NCBI GenBank assembly: GCA_030835135.1
Contig: JAUQWO010000004.1
Span: 37,468 to 101,467 of the forward strand
Source: Bacteroidota bacterium
GTDB taxonomy: Bacteria > Bacteroidota > Ignavibacteria > UBA10030 > UBA6906
Direction of reading: 5' to 3'
DNA: 64,000 nt
In this document: positions 24,816 to 34,843 of the stretch, piece by piece
Layout: each line of letters begins with the position of its first letter
Position numbering within the stretch: position 1 is the stretch's first letter
Made by a program: the position numbers and the translations under genes
Notes under the pieces: model-generated
Database searches by the model: none
Told to the model about the DNA's origin: nothing
Seen by the model: the letters and a program-made list of their open reading frames with translations, nothing else

Positions 24816-27800
24816 TCACCGCTCGCAGCGCACGGTCATGATGCCGAATGCGGGCAGGGACAACGACGTGCCGACCTCCCCGTCCTTCGTTTCATTCACG
24901 GAACTGCGGTAGACCTTCGACGGCCGCAGCCCCTTCCATTGCAGAGTGAATGTCTCGGGCTTGCCTCCGCAATTGAAGAGCCGTACGATCACCGCCGCAC
25001 CGTCCGCACTGGGCTTCACGGAGGTGACCGCGACACCGGGTACCGACACGCCGAACAGCGTGAGGGGAAGCGGCGACGATGCTGCCGTCGTCCGCACGAC
25101 CAGCGGCTGGTTCAGCTCGACCCCGCGCCGGAATGCGTCAGTGGCATTAAAGGCCCCGTGCGGGGTGACCGCATACGTGACGGTCGCCGGTCCGGCCTGA
25201 TCGGCGGCATAGTTCGTATGCCAGTAGTTGTTCATCGCATAGGCGTAGAAATTCGTTCCCGCCGGCCGGGTGGTTCGCCACTGCCGCAGGCCACGGCTGT
25301 CCGGCGATTCATCCACCATCGCCCCGAGCTGAACGAGCGGCGATTCGACCGTCGCCCACGTCAGTCCACGGTCCTGGTTCGAGAGGTCCAGCCACCTGCC
25401 CGCAGAGAAATACTCCATGTTGGAGCCGGGAAGCTGGTCCGCGCCCGGACGCATGACCCCCCAGCCACCATCGAGCCGGAATGTCCCATCCGCCGGTTCC
25501 GCCGGGAAGGCAAAATGCACCGCTTCCTTCTCACGCACCTTTTCACGGTCCATGGTGTTCACCATTACCAGTCGATCGAGGCCGTCCACGATCCGGTACT
25601 CCTGTACCAGCGACCGGCAGCCGGGAGCCGCGGAGGTCACACGCACCGTGGCGACGAGCGGACCGGTGTCCACGACCGAGAACGTTGTGACCGTTGCCGT
25701 CCGCGCCTTCGCAGGGTCCTTGCCGGGTACATAGAGGTACTGGTTCAATCCGGCACTCTGGCCCGCTTTCACATACTCGATTCCATATCGGTCCTTCAGG
25801 CTGGTGATCGCTCCGGCTGACCTGTCGATGGTCACGGTGATGAGACCGTTCGTGACGGTGGTGTTGCTCACCCGCACGTTCCCCGATGCTGATGCCTTTC
25901 CCCCGGCAATCGTATAGCGCAGGGAGCCGAGCGATGGTACGCTGCGGGCCAGGAAGGCAAGGTCGCCATCCGCCAGCCGTTGCGACGGAACCGGGCGTCC
26001 ATCGGGGCCGAGGACGACGTCGCCGGCACTGCTCTGGTCCCGTGGCACCGTCACGAGATCGGTGCGGTCCCAGGACGACGAGTTGATCACATCGAATGCC
26101 TGGCCCGCGGTGGCGCCGAGGACCTGCGTGAACAGTGCGCGTGATCTCTTGTCGGCACCGGTCATGTATCCCAGCTTCACGCGGAGTTGCTCCACGGCGA
26201 AGGGGTTGTCCGGATCGGAGACGCTGTTGTGCGCGCCCCATGTGTGCTCCGTGGAAAGATGGATATCCCTCCACGCATCGTTCCATTGCGCCGCGGAGGG
26301 GAGGGGAGTACCGGTGATACAGGCGAGTGCTTCGGCCTGCACGAGACGTTCGGCGGCGCGACGGGAGAGCGCAAGCTCGCGGAGCGTGGACAGTGCACCA
26401 TCCTCCCAGTACGGCGTGATGTCGCCGGCGAATGAGGGTAGCACGGAGCCCCAGCGCCGCTCGAACTCTTCGAACATCTGGCGCGACGTTGCGACGACGA
26501 ATTTCGGCGATACGTACTTCTCGTTCCATTTCCTGACGAACTCCGGCAGATCGGGATCGGTCGGGCCGTTGTCCGCGATGATCGTGTAGCGCATCTGGAC
26601 CATGTCATACGGATACTGCTGTGCATCCAGTTCGCGCATGTAGGCGAAGACCTTGGTGGCCGGTTCGGCATCCGACTTGCCGACCGTGCCGCCGTGGAAT
26701 GCCGAGTAGCCGTGGCCGGCCACCCAGAAGAGCACCTTGTCCTGCCCGGAGGGAGAGACCCAGTAGAATGGCCGGTCGCCCCACGTCCGATTGAAATGGC
26801 CGACGCGGTCACCGCCGCCGACGAGCCCCGGGATGAAATTCGGGCCGCTGGAGAAATACCTGATGCCGGCCTGTGCGAGCCCTGCCACGGTGGCCCAGGT
26901 GCCGCCGGGGATGTCGCTGATCATGGCATCATTCACGGTCAGGTCGTACTCCCTCGCGAGTGTCCGCGCGAAGTCGGTGATCCTGATCAGTTCCTCGGGG
27001 CGGGCCATGCCGGTGAGCGGATTGGTGTAGAAGGCATTCAGTCCGATGCCGCCTTCCTTCACAATGGCGATGAACTCCTTCTTTTCCGCGTCCGTGGCCG
27101 TCGCAAGGAAACTCTGCACGGCCCACATGATCTCGCTATTCCACTTGAACCGTGCCTCCTTCGGATACGAGGCGGTCTTCCTGTAGAGCGCCATGGCATC
27201 GCGGAGGTTCTTCAACTGCTTCTTCTCGACATCCACCTGGAGGTCGGAGTACCCGATGTCGTTGTGCGAGTGGTGGATCATCCAGAGTTCCCGGTGGGTC
27301 ACCGGCGTAAGGGTGACGTCCTGAACGAACTGCGCGTGACCCGGGCGCGTGATCGTGACGCGCATCGGGGTCGGGATGGTGACCGCGTTCACCGTGAACT
27401 GCACCTGATTGAAGCCGAGTTTCAACTTCACGTCCAGGGGATCCTGGCCGGGCACCGCCACCCGCGCGGACGAGGTCGGCTCGATCACGTCGAAGAGCAC
27501 ATCGATGATCTGTTTCGTGCCGTTCTTGCCCGCGAGGAGCGCCGGCTGCGGCTGGATCGCGACAGAATCCCGGATGGCGTACTTGAAGGTCATGTACCAG
27601 TCGCGCCGGTTCGCCTTCTCACCCGTGATCCCAAACGTGACGGCCTTTCCCCTGGTGAGCATCTTCATCGGCACCATGCAATGCATGTAGCCGTAGAGAT
27701 CGTTCACCGAGTCCTCCCACTTCGCATCGAAGGAGAGTGTGACCCCATCCTTGCCCTTCACGGTCCAGTTGCGGACCTGCCGGGCCTTGATCGTAGTGAA

Positions 27801-28121
27801 GCTCAGGACCTCGCTGCCATTGACCGTGAGATGGAACGTGGCATCGGCCGAACTCGTGCCGCTGGAGTGGGCTGCCACCCACACGAATTCCACCGCATCG
27901 CCGGTTGCGTTCGCGGGAACCGGGTCGGAGGCCCATTGGATCGTGCTGGTGCCGTCCAGGCATCGCGTGAGGAGCGACGTGGTGGCATACGGGTGGAACG
28001 AGCGGTAGCCGAGGTGTTCGCCGCTGATCTCCCGGGCGTAGCCGTTGACGACAGTGGTGGCCCCCTGAGCGGTGATGAAGCCGGCAGAGAGGAGGACGGT
28101 GAGGATGCTGGTGAGGCGCAT
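24816..28121 (-). CDS. Exported GH38-like alpha-mannosidase family hydrolase
   Basis: A 1101-residue exported enzyme. Signal peptide MRLTSILTVLLSAGFITAQG, then a beta-sandwich region of about 250 residues. The GH38 N-terminal domain starts near residue 275 with HHSHNDIGYSD; by family precedent H286 and D288 of the HND triplet would bind the catalytic Zn2+. Later blocks ISDIPGGTWATVAGLAQAGIRYFSSGPN and STEHTWGAHN agree with GH38 catalytic and helical domains, and the C-terminal 400 residues are beta-rich. GH38 enzymes cleave alpha-mannosides, but this branch is divergent so substrate is open. ATG 28121 is used because CAGGAA is upstream; the frame to 28211 is unsupported. No T9SS tail is present, so it is periplasmic or secreted by another route. 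Confidence 0.78.
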   Translation of the reverse strand: MRLTSILTVLLSAGFITAQGATTVVNGYAREISGEHLGYRSFHPYATTSLLTRCLDGTSTIQWASDPVPANATGDAVEFVWVAAHSSGTSSADATFHLTVNGSEVLSFTTIKARQVRNWTVKGKDGVTLSFDAKWEDSVNDLYGYMHCMVPMKMLTRGKAVTFGITGEKANRRDWYMTFKYAIRDSVAIQPQPALLAGKNGTKQIIDVLFDVIEPTSSARVAVPGQDPLDVKLKLGFNQVQFTVNAVTIPTPMRVTITRPGHAQFVQDVTLTPVTHRELWMIHHSHNDIGYSDLQVDVEKKQLKNLRDAMALYRKTASYPKEARFKWNSEIMWAVQSFLATATDAEKKEFIAIVKEGGIGLNAFYTNPLTGMARPEELIRITDFARTLAREYDLTVNDAMISDIPGGTWATVAGLAQAGIRYFSSGPNFIPGLVGGGDRVGHFNRTWGDRPFYWVSPSGQDKVLFWVAGHGYSAFHGGTVGKSDAEPATKVFAYMRELDAQQYPYDMVQMRYTIIADNGPTDPDLPEFVRKWNEKYVSPKFVVATSRQMFEEFERRWGSVLPSFAGDITPYWEDGALSTLRELALSRRAAERLVQAEALACITGTPLPSAAQWNDAWRDIHLSTEHTWGAHNSVSDPDNPFAVEQLRVKLGYMTGADKRSRALFTQVLGATAGQAFDVINSSSWDRTDLVTVPRDQSSAGDVVLGPDGRPVPSQRLADGDLAFLARSVPSLGSLRYTIAGGKASASGNVRVSNTTVTNGLITVTIDRSAGAITSLKDRYGIEYVKAGQSAGLNQYLYVPGKDPAKARTATVTTFSVVDTGPLVATVRVTSAAPGCRSLVQEYRIVDGLDRLVMVNTMDREKVREKEAVHFAFPAEPADGTFRLDGGWGVMRPGADQLPGSNMEYFSAGRWLDLSNQDRGLTWATVESPLVQLGAMVDESPDSRGLRQWRTTRPAGTNFYAYAMNNYWHTNYAADQAGPATVTYAVTPHGAFNATDAFRRGVELNQPLVVRTTAASSPLPLTLFGVSVPGVAVTSVKPSADGAAVIVRLFNCGGKPETFTLQWKGLRPSKVYRSSVNETKDGEVGTSLSLPAFGIMTVRCER

Positions 28122-28206
28122 AGGGATTTCCTGAATGAAACGGTCGGGGATACAGCAATGAAGGAAGAATCCGACTCCGGAGCAAGTCGCGATGCAGAAG
28201 AGAAAT

Positions 28207-28235
28207 GACAAAGCCCGGCGGTGCCGGGCTTTGTC
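28207..28235 (-). terminator. Terminator of the 28.3-29.1 kb T9SS gene
   Basis: Perfect 13-bp stem GACAAAGCCCGGC/GCCGGGCTTTGTC (28207-28219, 28223-28235) with a 3-nt loop, between the stop of the upstream minus-strand gene (28265) and the start of the GH38 gene. Confidence 0.75.
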
Positions 28236-28264
28236 CTGTGCGTGGTCCCGCAGGGAACGGGTCG

Positions 28265-29131
28265 TTACTTCACCAGGAGCATGGAGCGGGTTTGCGTGAG
28301 CCCGTCTGCCTGGAGCCGGACGAGGTACGTGCCGCTGGGCAGTGCGCCCGCGTTGAAGGTGAGGCTGTGCTGGCCGGCTGGTTTCCGTTCCTGCACGAGC
28401 ACTGCGACCTGACGCCCGAGCATGTCGAACACGGCAAGACGCACATCACTTGGAGCGGGGAGATCATACCTGACCACGGTGCCCGGGTTGAAGGGGTTCG
28501 GGAAGTTCTGGTGCAAGGCGAACGCGTGCGGCGTATTCCCATCGTTGGCGACGTCCGTTGCCCCGCTGAAGGCGAGATCGTCGAGGAGGAACCAGGATCC
28601 CGCATGGGGGAACGTCCCTCCCAGCGGAGCCACGATCTGATGCTGGATGATGCACACATCAGGCGTCTCGGCGCTCAGGTAGTTGAACGGCACGCTGAAC
28701 TGATGCCATGCACCGTACGCGGTCGGGTCGGCGACAGCGGCGATCGCCACCGGAGTCCCGCTGGCGCCGCCTTTGAAGAGACTCACATTGATGCTGAAGC
28801 GGTCCGATTGGACGGGACTGTACTGATACCAGCCGGTGATGGAGACCGGGCGGGAGGAAATGGCGAATCCTTCACCTCCCGCTCCCGACTGCAGGGCGGG
28901 CTGGATGGCGAAGCCTCCGACGCTGACCACCTCGCCCCGTACCGAGGCGGAGCCACCGTGTGCGGTGGTCGACTTCGTGACATTCGTATAGGCGGGGGCG
29001 GCATTGCTTGTTGCCCAGTTGTCCGGCGCGTTGTTGGTCCATGCCTCGAACCCGGCATTCGGGATCTGTTGTGCGGTGGCGGAAGAGACGAGCAGGATGA
29101 TCGCTGCGCAAGAGAGTGTCAATGATCGCAT
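28265..29131 (-). CDS. T9SS-exported protein with carbohydrate-binding-like domain
   Basis: A 288-residue secreted protein. Signal peptide MRSLTLSCAAIILLVSSATAQ, then a jelly-roll-like domain beginning IPNAGFEAWTNNAPDNWATS, a start seen in T9SS-associated carbohydrate-binding or DUF4465-like modules, with the repeated pattern ...ISSRPVSITGWYQYSPVQSD...SWFLLDDLAFSG. The last 85 residues are a sorting domain: HQNFPNPFNPGTVVRYDLP...VFDMLGRQVAVL...LPSGTYLVRLQADGLTQTRSMLLVK. ATG 29131 is the start closest to the TTGACA promoter; the open frame to 29338 is antisense to nothing useful. Probably binds a glycan; no catalytic motif is seen. Confidence 0.8.
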   Translation of the reverse strand: MRSLTLSCAAIILLVSSATAQQIPNAGFEAWTNNAPDNWATSNAAPAYTNVTKSTTAHGGSASVRGEVVSVGGFAIQPALQSGAGGEGFAISSRPVSITGWYQYSPVQSDRFSINVSLFKGGASGTPVAIAAVADPTAYGAWHQFSVPFNYLSAETPDVCIIQHQIVAPLGGTFPHAGSWFLLDDLAFSGATDVANDGNTPHAFALHQNFPNPFNPGTVVRYDLPAPSDVRLAVFDMLGRQVAVLVQERKPAGQHSLTFNAGALPSGTYLVRLQADGLTQTRSMLLVK

Positions 29132-29177
29132 GATGTTCTCGTATTCTGTCGTAGAGGAGTGGATGCCTGCGGAGAGC

Positions 29178-29206
29178 ATGGTACTGAACGCCGCGTGGAC
29201 TGTCAA
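29178..29206 (-). promoter_or_regulatory. Promoter of the 28.3-29.1 kb T9SS gene
   Basis: On the minus strand TTGACA (29206-29201), 17-nt spacer, TACCAT (29183-29178). The -35 box overlaps the stop codon of the upstream GPH transporter gene. Leader about 40 nt. Confidence 0.55.
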
Positions 29207-30660
29207 GTCCCCGGTTCCTGTCGGCCGGCCTTGTTGGCGCGGATCTCCGTCAGCATCGTGCCGGTGACGGGATAACCCCGGATCAGCCACAGCGACACCA
29301 CTGCGATCGCCGGGCCAGCAAGAAGGGTCCATGCGCACAGCTTCCAGAGTGTTGATGCGGACTGGATCATTTCCGTGCCCTGCACAAAGCCGATGAACTG
29401 GAGTATGTATCCGCTGCCCAGCACCGCCAGGGAGATGGCGACCTTTTGGGAGAAGCTGAACACCGCGGCATACGCGCCATCCTTATTGGTCCCCGTGCGG
29501 ATCTCGTTGATCTCCGCGACGTCGGCAACCATCGAGAGGATCGTGGGGAAGATGATGCCATTCCCCATCCAGTAGGTCATGTGGAATGCAGCAAAGCAGA
29601 TGAATGCGATGGGGATGTCGAAGGAAAGGACCGTCGCGTGTTGCCCGGGAATGAGGATCCCCGGGAGGAAAAGCACCGTGAGCACCGCATTCGCCGCGAT
29701 CGTCTGCAGCGCTCCCCACACGACACCGCCCCGCTTTTCGAAGCGCGTGGTGAGCCAGGGTGCGGCGAGCGAGCCCAGGCCGAACGCGGCCATCGATCCG
29801 CCGTGGACGATGGTCTTCTCGATGCCGGTGAACCGCATGAAATGCTCGTACAGATACATCTGGAGCGAGCTGCCGAACGCGATACCCGTCCAGACGACGA
29901 TCGTGAACAGGAGGACATAGCGTGCGAGGCGGTCGGTGACGATCTCGCGCATGTCGGTGATGAATGCGAAGAGAGTATTCCCCTCGGTCGTGGCGTTCCG
30001 GGTGTCCTTGATATGGCTCCGGGTGACGATCACCACCAGCACGAATGCGATGAGTGAGACCGCGGAGAAGGCCAGGCCCATGCTGACGTAGTTGCCCGGT
30101 ACCGATGTTGCGCGCACGCTCTCGTTGTTCGCGAAAAAGATCGCCCAGGCAAGACCGGGCCCGAGGAGATTCGAGAGCATATTGATGGCCGACCTGATGC
30201 CCTGGAGGGTGACGCGTTCCCGGTAGTCTGTGCAGATCTCAAATCCGAGCGCAACGTAGGGGACATAGAAGACGGTGACCGCTGTGCGCTGGAGCAGGTT
30301 GATCGCCACCAGGTACCAGAACAGCAATTGTGTGTCTGCGGTGAACGCGGCGGGGACATGCCACAGAAACACATAGGTGATGATCGTGGCGATGCCGCCG
30401 AGGAACAGATAGAGATGCCTCCTGCCGAACCGGCTCCGCGTGTTGTCGGAAATGTGTCCCATCAAGGGGTCGGTGATGGCATCCCAGAACACCGCCACGG
30501 CCATGGCGAGTCCTGCCTGCGCATGCGCCAGGCCGAGTGCATCGGTGTAGTACATCATCGCGAATCCGAACAGCGAGTTCATGACGAGGGAATTACCGCA
30601 CTCGCCGATGGAGTAGCCGACCATCGTGCTACGGCTGCAGCTGGATCGTGGAGCGGACAT
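29203..30660 (-). CDS. GPH family sugar:cation symporter (melibiose carrier-like MFS)
   Basis: A 485-residue inner-membrane protein with about twelve hydrophobic segments. YSIGECGNSLVMNSLFGFAMMYYTDALGL...VFWDAITDPLMGHISDNTRSRFGRRHLYLF matches the N-terminal signature of the glycoside-pentoside-hexuronide:cation symporter family, with the conserved D-x-x-x-D-P-x-x-G and R-x-G-R-R-R-x-x-x loop. Second-half landmark: RTGTNKDGAYAAVFSFSQKVAISL. Substrate is probably a mono- or disaccharide or glycoside taken up with H+ or Na+. ATG 30660 (MSAPRS) is used; a TATATT at 30717-30712 on this strand may be its -10 box. Located between two glycan-related secreted proteins, it fits the local theme of polysaccharide use. 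Confidence 0.85.
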   Translation of the reverse strand: MSAPRSSCSRSTMVGYSIGECGNSLVMNSLFGFAMMYYTDALGLAHAQAGLAMAVAVFWDAITDPLMGHISDNTRSRFGRRHLYLFLGGIATIITYVFLWHVPAAFTADTQLLFWYLVAINLLQRTAVTVFYVPYVALGFEICTDYRERVTLQGIRSAINMLSNLLGPGLAWAIFFANNESVRATSVPGNYVSMGLAFSAVSLIAFVLVVIVTRSHIKDTRNATTEGNTLFAFITDMREIVTDRLARYVLLFTIVVWTGIAFGSSLQMYLYEHFMRFTGIEKTIVHGGSMAAFGLGSLAAPWLTTRFEKRGGVVWGALQTIAANAVLTVLFLPGILIPGQHATVLSFDIPIAFICFAAFHMTYWMGNGIIFPTILSMVADVAEINEIRTGTNKDGAYAAVFSFSQKVAISLAVLGSGYILQFIGFVQGTEMIQSASTLWKLCAWTLLAGPAIAVVSLWLIRGYPVTGTMLTEIRANKAGRQEPGT

Positions 30661-30874
30661 GAGCAGGTTCCGGGGTGGAGCGATCGGGGTGATACGTATC
30701 AGATGTCCGGTAATATAGAGCACTCTGAGGAGGAATGCCAGGGATATCAGCGTGGGGGTGAGATGGAGGTGCGGTGACCGCAACGAGACATCACGGTGCG
30801 GGGCGCGAGCCCTGACCGGACCGACGGGCGCCTCGCCCAGGAGGGTGCCCGTCAGGAACGAAGTCTCCGGGTGT

Positions 30875-33800
30875 TTACCGCGTCAACATCATCTTGCGGG
30901 TTTCGATGACGCCGTCCGCGTGCAGCCTGCAGAAGTAGGCCCCGCTGGGGAGTCCGGTCGCGTCGAATGTCACGGTGTGTTCGCCTTCGGCCTCTTCGGC
31001 ATCCGTCAGTGTGGCGACCAATTCTCCCAGAAGGTTGTACACCCTCAGTGTCACATGGGTCTGGCCCGCAAGCCGGTAGCGGATCAGGGTTGCGGGGTTG
31101 AATGGATTGGGGAAGTTCTGGTCGAGCTCGATCTGGAGAGGCACGCCTGCGTCCGGTCCATTCTTCGACGGGTCTGCTGCCGTTGTGAACATCGCGGTCG
31201 GCGAGAATTGTCCGGGACCGCTGATATTGATCGTCTGGATCCGTCGATAGTATCTCGTTCCGCTCTTCAACGGACCGAGGACCGCCACGGTATCCGGAAC
31301 GACCGTGTCGGCAACGACGGTGGTGAACGAAGGATCGGAGGCGATCTGGACCCGGAATCCGTCCGCGCTCTCCACCCAGTCCCACTGCACCGGGATCGTG
31401 ACGGGTTGGTCAACTGCGCCGGGGGCCGGCAGGATGTTCGCGGGAGCCGATGGGGGTGGGGGAGGTGTCGTGGTTCGAAGATCCACGCTGTCCAGCCAAT
31501 ACCGGTCGCCTGCCTTCGCATACCCCTCAAAACCGAACTGCACCATCGCATCGCCAACGGTCCCCGTGACGTTGCTCGTCAGGAAATAGATCGTGAAGAT
31601 CCGCCACCCGCCCGTCAACGGGACGACATGCGATGTGAGGCCGTAACTCGTGAACGGGGAAGCCTGCTTCATGACGCCGACGGTCATATCCCGTCCGCCT
31701 GACGAGCGTGCAGCGAATGACAGACGGTACATGGTGTTCTGGTTCAGCGCCAGCGATCGTTGGGCGAGCTTCATCGTGGTGGATGTGGTCGTGAGGGTGA
31801 CACGGCCCGACGTTGTGCTGTTGTACCCCGGTGTTGTGGTGGTGTAATTCCCCGTGCCGCCCGTCGTGAATGTCCATTCTCCGGTGCCGTTCTCAAACCC
31901 GCCGTTCCGTACGATCTGCGTTGCCGCAGTGCCGCTGCCGCTCGATGCATCCGCGGTCGTGAAGCTCCGGACGGTGGACCATGGCCCGGCCCCGGCCGCA
32001 TTCGTGGCGCGTACGCGCCAATGATACTGCGTGGATGTCGCGAGTGTGTTCGATGTATATGAAGTTGCGGTGAGCGCGCCGGCGTCGACGACCGTGCCCG
32101 CAAATGTGGTCGTGGTCGATACCTGGATCTGGTAGCCCGATGCCCCGTTGGCGCTGTTCCATGCGAAGGTCGGCGCAGCATCAACACCGGTCGCACCTGC
32201 AGTGGGCGTGGTGAGCGACACCACAGACGGTGGTGTGGTGGCGGCGACGGTGGTGAAACTCCGCACGGCGGACCACGCTCCCGCGCCTCCCAGGTTCACC
32301 CCGCGCACCCGCCAGAAGTATGTGGTTGCGTTGGCGAGCGATGTGACCGCGAGTGAGGTGGAGGGGATCCCGTTCACGTCAACGAGCGTGCTGCTGAAGT
32401 TCGAAGCACTGGACACCTGCGCCTGATAGGAGATCGCGGAACTTACCGCGGTCCAGGTGATCGTTGTCGAGACCGCAACGTTCGTTGCGCCACTGGCGGG
32501 CGTGAGGAGTCCGACCGCGGCAGGTACTGGGGGTGCCACCGGCGTGCTGCCCCCGGATTCGATCGCGCCGATGTCGGGTGCGGTACCCCGGAAGGGCCGG
32601 TTGACGCCCGCGCCGGCGGGCCAGGTGAGTGGATCTTCGATGCGGATCACATTGTTCACGAGATCGACCGATGTGATCCTGACCGGAGTGCTTGCCCCGA
32701 CCATGATCGAGTCGGCTCCATCCTCCCGGCCGAACCCGTCGCAGAAATACCCGGCATCCGCCACGGGAATGGACTGCCCGCTGCCCGCGGTGGTGGTGAA
32801 CGTCAGCGAACCACCAGCATCGCGCGCTGGCGAACCGGCAGCCAGCTGGAAATCGTACTGCAGATGGTCGCCCGTTGGCCTGGCAGGGGCATTCACGAAT
32901 CCGGGTGTTGTGGCGAGACTATGCTGCTCGGTCCCGCTCCATCCGCGCGTCGCAAGGCGTTGCACCCACCCGGCGAGATCGTATTGCGTGAAGAGTGCTC
33001 CCCCGGCATCGCAGACGTACACGCGGACATCATTCGCATACAAATTGAAGTCGACGTCGCCATTGATCATGCCCGAGGGATTGATCGCGATCTCGCCCTG
33101 CGCCTGTTGCGCAATGATATTGTTCTTGATCGCGATATTCGGTGCACCGTAGGCGAGGATGCCCGTGAAGCCGGGTCCGGGGTTCGCCCGCCAACCGCTG
33201 TTCGGCCCGGTGAAATCGCGGTTGTTGTTGATGATCGTATTGTTGTACACCTTGTAGTCAGCTTCGGCTTCGATCCCGCCAAAATTGTCAAAGAAGATGT
33301 TGTTCCTGATGATGGCATGGGCGGTTTGCGACGGAACACCGGCAACGCCGGTCCCGCCGTGGATCACCCCACCCATACCGCCCGACCGGTCGTTACCATC
33401 CACGATCCCGTCATCGTCGCCGTGATTGCCGTAGACGATATTCCCTTCGATGACGATGTCCGCGGCCCCTTTCAGATCGAAGGCGTTCTCGGCGCACCCA
33501 CGGACGATGTTGCCCCGGATGATCGTGCCGCGATTCGACGCGATCGAGAAGTCACTCTTGTAGTTGGGCTCGAACTGGATGCCGTCCTCGTTCACCGAGT
33601 TCGTCAGGGTATTCCCTTCGATGAGGTTTCCCTGGAGGATACTGGTCCCATCTTCGGGGTCGGCAATGTCCACCATGCTCGAACCCACGTCATGGATCAC
33701 ATTCCTCCGTATCGTATTGAAGCGGGGGGCGGGTCCGGTGAGCCAGATCCCGATCCACATGCCGGCGATGTCGTTATTCTCCATGAGCGTGTACTGTGCA

Positions 33801-34372
33801 GCATCGACCGCGATCCCCACCTGCCGGAAATCGTCGATATAGTTCTGGAGGGGGTCACCGTCCTGGACGATCGTACAGTTGCGGATCGTGTTGTGGACGG
33901 AGAGGCGATTGCTGACCTGGACATACGCGAAGCGGTTGGCGAAGACCGGGACGTCGGGGAATTGTGTTGCGAACTGATACCGGATGGAGAATCCGTCCAC
34001 CACGATATAGCTGGCGGGGCTGGTCTGGGAGTTCGTCGCAATATCCCAGCCGATGCCGATCACGCCGCGCTTCTGCGGGCTCTCACCGAGGAGGACCGCC
34101 GGTCCGTCGCCGTACGCCGCATACACGATCGGGAGTCCGGGTTGTCCGGACCGGGCCGGCTGGAGCACTTCGCTGTACGTTCCGGCCCTGACGAGGACGG
34201 TATCGCCGGCCTGCAGGCTGGCAGTCGCTTTGGCGATGGTCCGCCACGGTGCGGCGAGCGTTCCCGGGTTGGCGTCATTGCCTCCGGGCGCCACAATGTA
34301 GGTCCTGCCGAACAGAGTTGACCCGGCGATCAAGCACAGTATCAGTGCCACACCACGCGTGGTTCGACGCAT
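30875..34372 (-). CDS. T9SS-exported right-handed beta-helix protein with FN3 and CBM-like domains
   Basis: A 1165-residue multidomain secreted protein. Order: signal peptide (to about residue 20); DUF1565-like start TYIVAPGGNDANPGTLAAPWRTI; a long parallel beta-helix (residues about 80-520) with repeated IRNNIF/IIRGNIV/IEGNIVYGNHG rungs, the fold of pectate lyases and chondroitinase-B-like enzymes; two FN3-type modules (about 615-705 and 715-800, ending SAVRSFTT and STVRSFTT); a CBM4/9-like jelly roll beginning RNGGFENGTGEWTF; a third FN3 module; and a T9SS sorting domain (NFPNPFNPATLIRYRL to the end). The start at 34372 has GGGAGGA upstream. A polysaccharide lyase is plausible but no catalytic residues can be assigned. 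Confidence 0.8.
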   Translation of the reverse strand: MRRTTRGVALILCLIAGSTLFGRTYIVAPGGNDANPGTLAAPWRTIAKATASLQAGDTVLVRAGTYSEVLQPARSGQPGLPIVYAAYGDGPAVLLGESPQKRGVIGIGWDIATNSQTSPASYIVVDGFSIRYQFATQFPDVPVFANRFAYVQVSNRLSVHNTIRNCTIVQDGDPLQNYIDDFRQVGIAVDAAQYTLMENNDIAGMWIGIWLTGPAPRFNTIRRNVIHDVGSSMVDIADPEDGTSILQGNLIEGNTLTNSVNEDGIQFEPNYKSDFSIASNRGTIIRGNIVRGCAENAFDLKGAADIVIEGNIVYGNHGDDDGIVDGNDRSGGMGGVIHGGTGVAGVPSQTAHAIIRNNIFFDNFGGIEAEADYKVYNNTIINNNRDFTGPNSGWRANPGPGFTGILAYGAPNIAIKNNIIAQQAQGEIAINPSGMINGDVDFNLYANDVRVYVCDAGGALFTQYDLAGWVQRLATRGWSGTEQHSLATTPGFVNAPARPTGDHLQYDFQLAAGSPARDAGGSLTFTTTAGSGQSIPVADAGYFCDGFGREDGADSIMVGASTPVRITSVDLVNNVIRIEDPLTWPAGAGVNRPFRGTAPDIGAIESGGSTPVAPPVPAAVGLLTPASGATNVAVSTTITWTAVSSAISYQAQVSSASNFSSTLVDVNGIPSTSLAVTSLANATTYFWRVRGVNLGGAGAWSAVRSFTTVAATTPPSVVSLTTPTAGATGVDAAPTFAWNSANGASGYQIQVSTTTTFAGTVVDAGALTATSYTSNTLATSTQYHWRVRATNAAGAGPWSTVRSFTTADASSGSGTAATQIVRNGGFENGTGEWTFTTGGTGNYTTTTPGYNSTTSGRVTLTTTSTTMKLAQRSLALNQNTMYRLSFAARSSGGRDMTVGVMKQASPFTSYGLTSHVVPLTGGWRIFTIYFLTSNVTGTVGDAMVQFGFEGYAKAGDRYWLDSVDLRTTTPPPPPSAPANILPAPGAVDQPVTIPVQWDWVESADGFRVQIASDPSFTTVVADTVVPDTVAVLGPLKSGTRYYRRIQTINISGPGQFSPTAMFTTAADPSKNGPDAGVPLQIELDQNFPNPFNPATLIRYRLAGQTHVTLRVYNLLGELVATLTDAEEAEGEHTVTFDATGLPSGAYFCRLHADGVIETRKMMLTR

Positions 34373-34843
34373 GCATCCTCCCTCGGCCATTCGCTCCTCT
34401 TGCTGCGTACTTCTCACCATGCGGCACTCCAAGTCTTCATGCCAAAGCCACATGATGGTGACGTGCATCATCCATGCGGCACTTTGTCGTCACTCCGGTA
34501 TTCGAGGCGGTATCCCGGTGGGGAAGAACCTGTGAGGTGTGACCGTGTGCGTCCTGCGAGCGCGGATCGTGCTCTGTGCGGCTCTGCGATCCGGTCTCAT
34601 CCCAAAGAACTGTATCCTTGGTACGAACAAATTGCGGTTGTCACAATCGGGCAATGGTTGTACTTCTTGTCCTACAGTGATTTCCCGAGGGAACGCGCGG
34701 CAGATGCGCGAGCCGGGGGGCGGTCTGTTGACTCTCGTCGAATCCATCGGTATCTTCTGGTGGATTACCTCCGATCGCGCCCGAACGCGATGCGCATGAC
34801 AGGAGAGAGGTTGTCCGGTCGCACGATATGACCAGGGGAAGTC
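34373..34843. other. Intergenic region, 471 nt
   Basis: Separates the minus-strand beta-helix gene from the plus-strand secreted-protein array. It is visibly richer in A/T than its surroundings. The only signal I see is a weak plus-strand promoter candidate TTGTCA-N17-TACTTC (34638-34666). No convincing gene or hairpin found. Confidence 0.5.

Noticed and set aside
26694..28208. 504-codon plus-strand frame opposite the GH38-like gene
   Set aside because: Shadow frame; no signal peptide, domain or ribosome site, whereas the minus-strand gene has signal peptide and HND motif.
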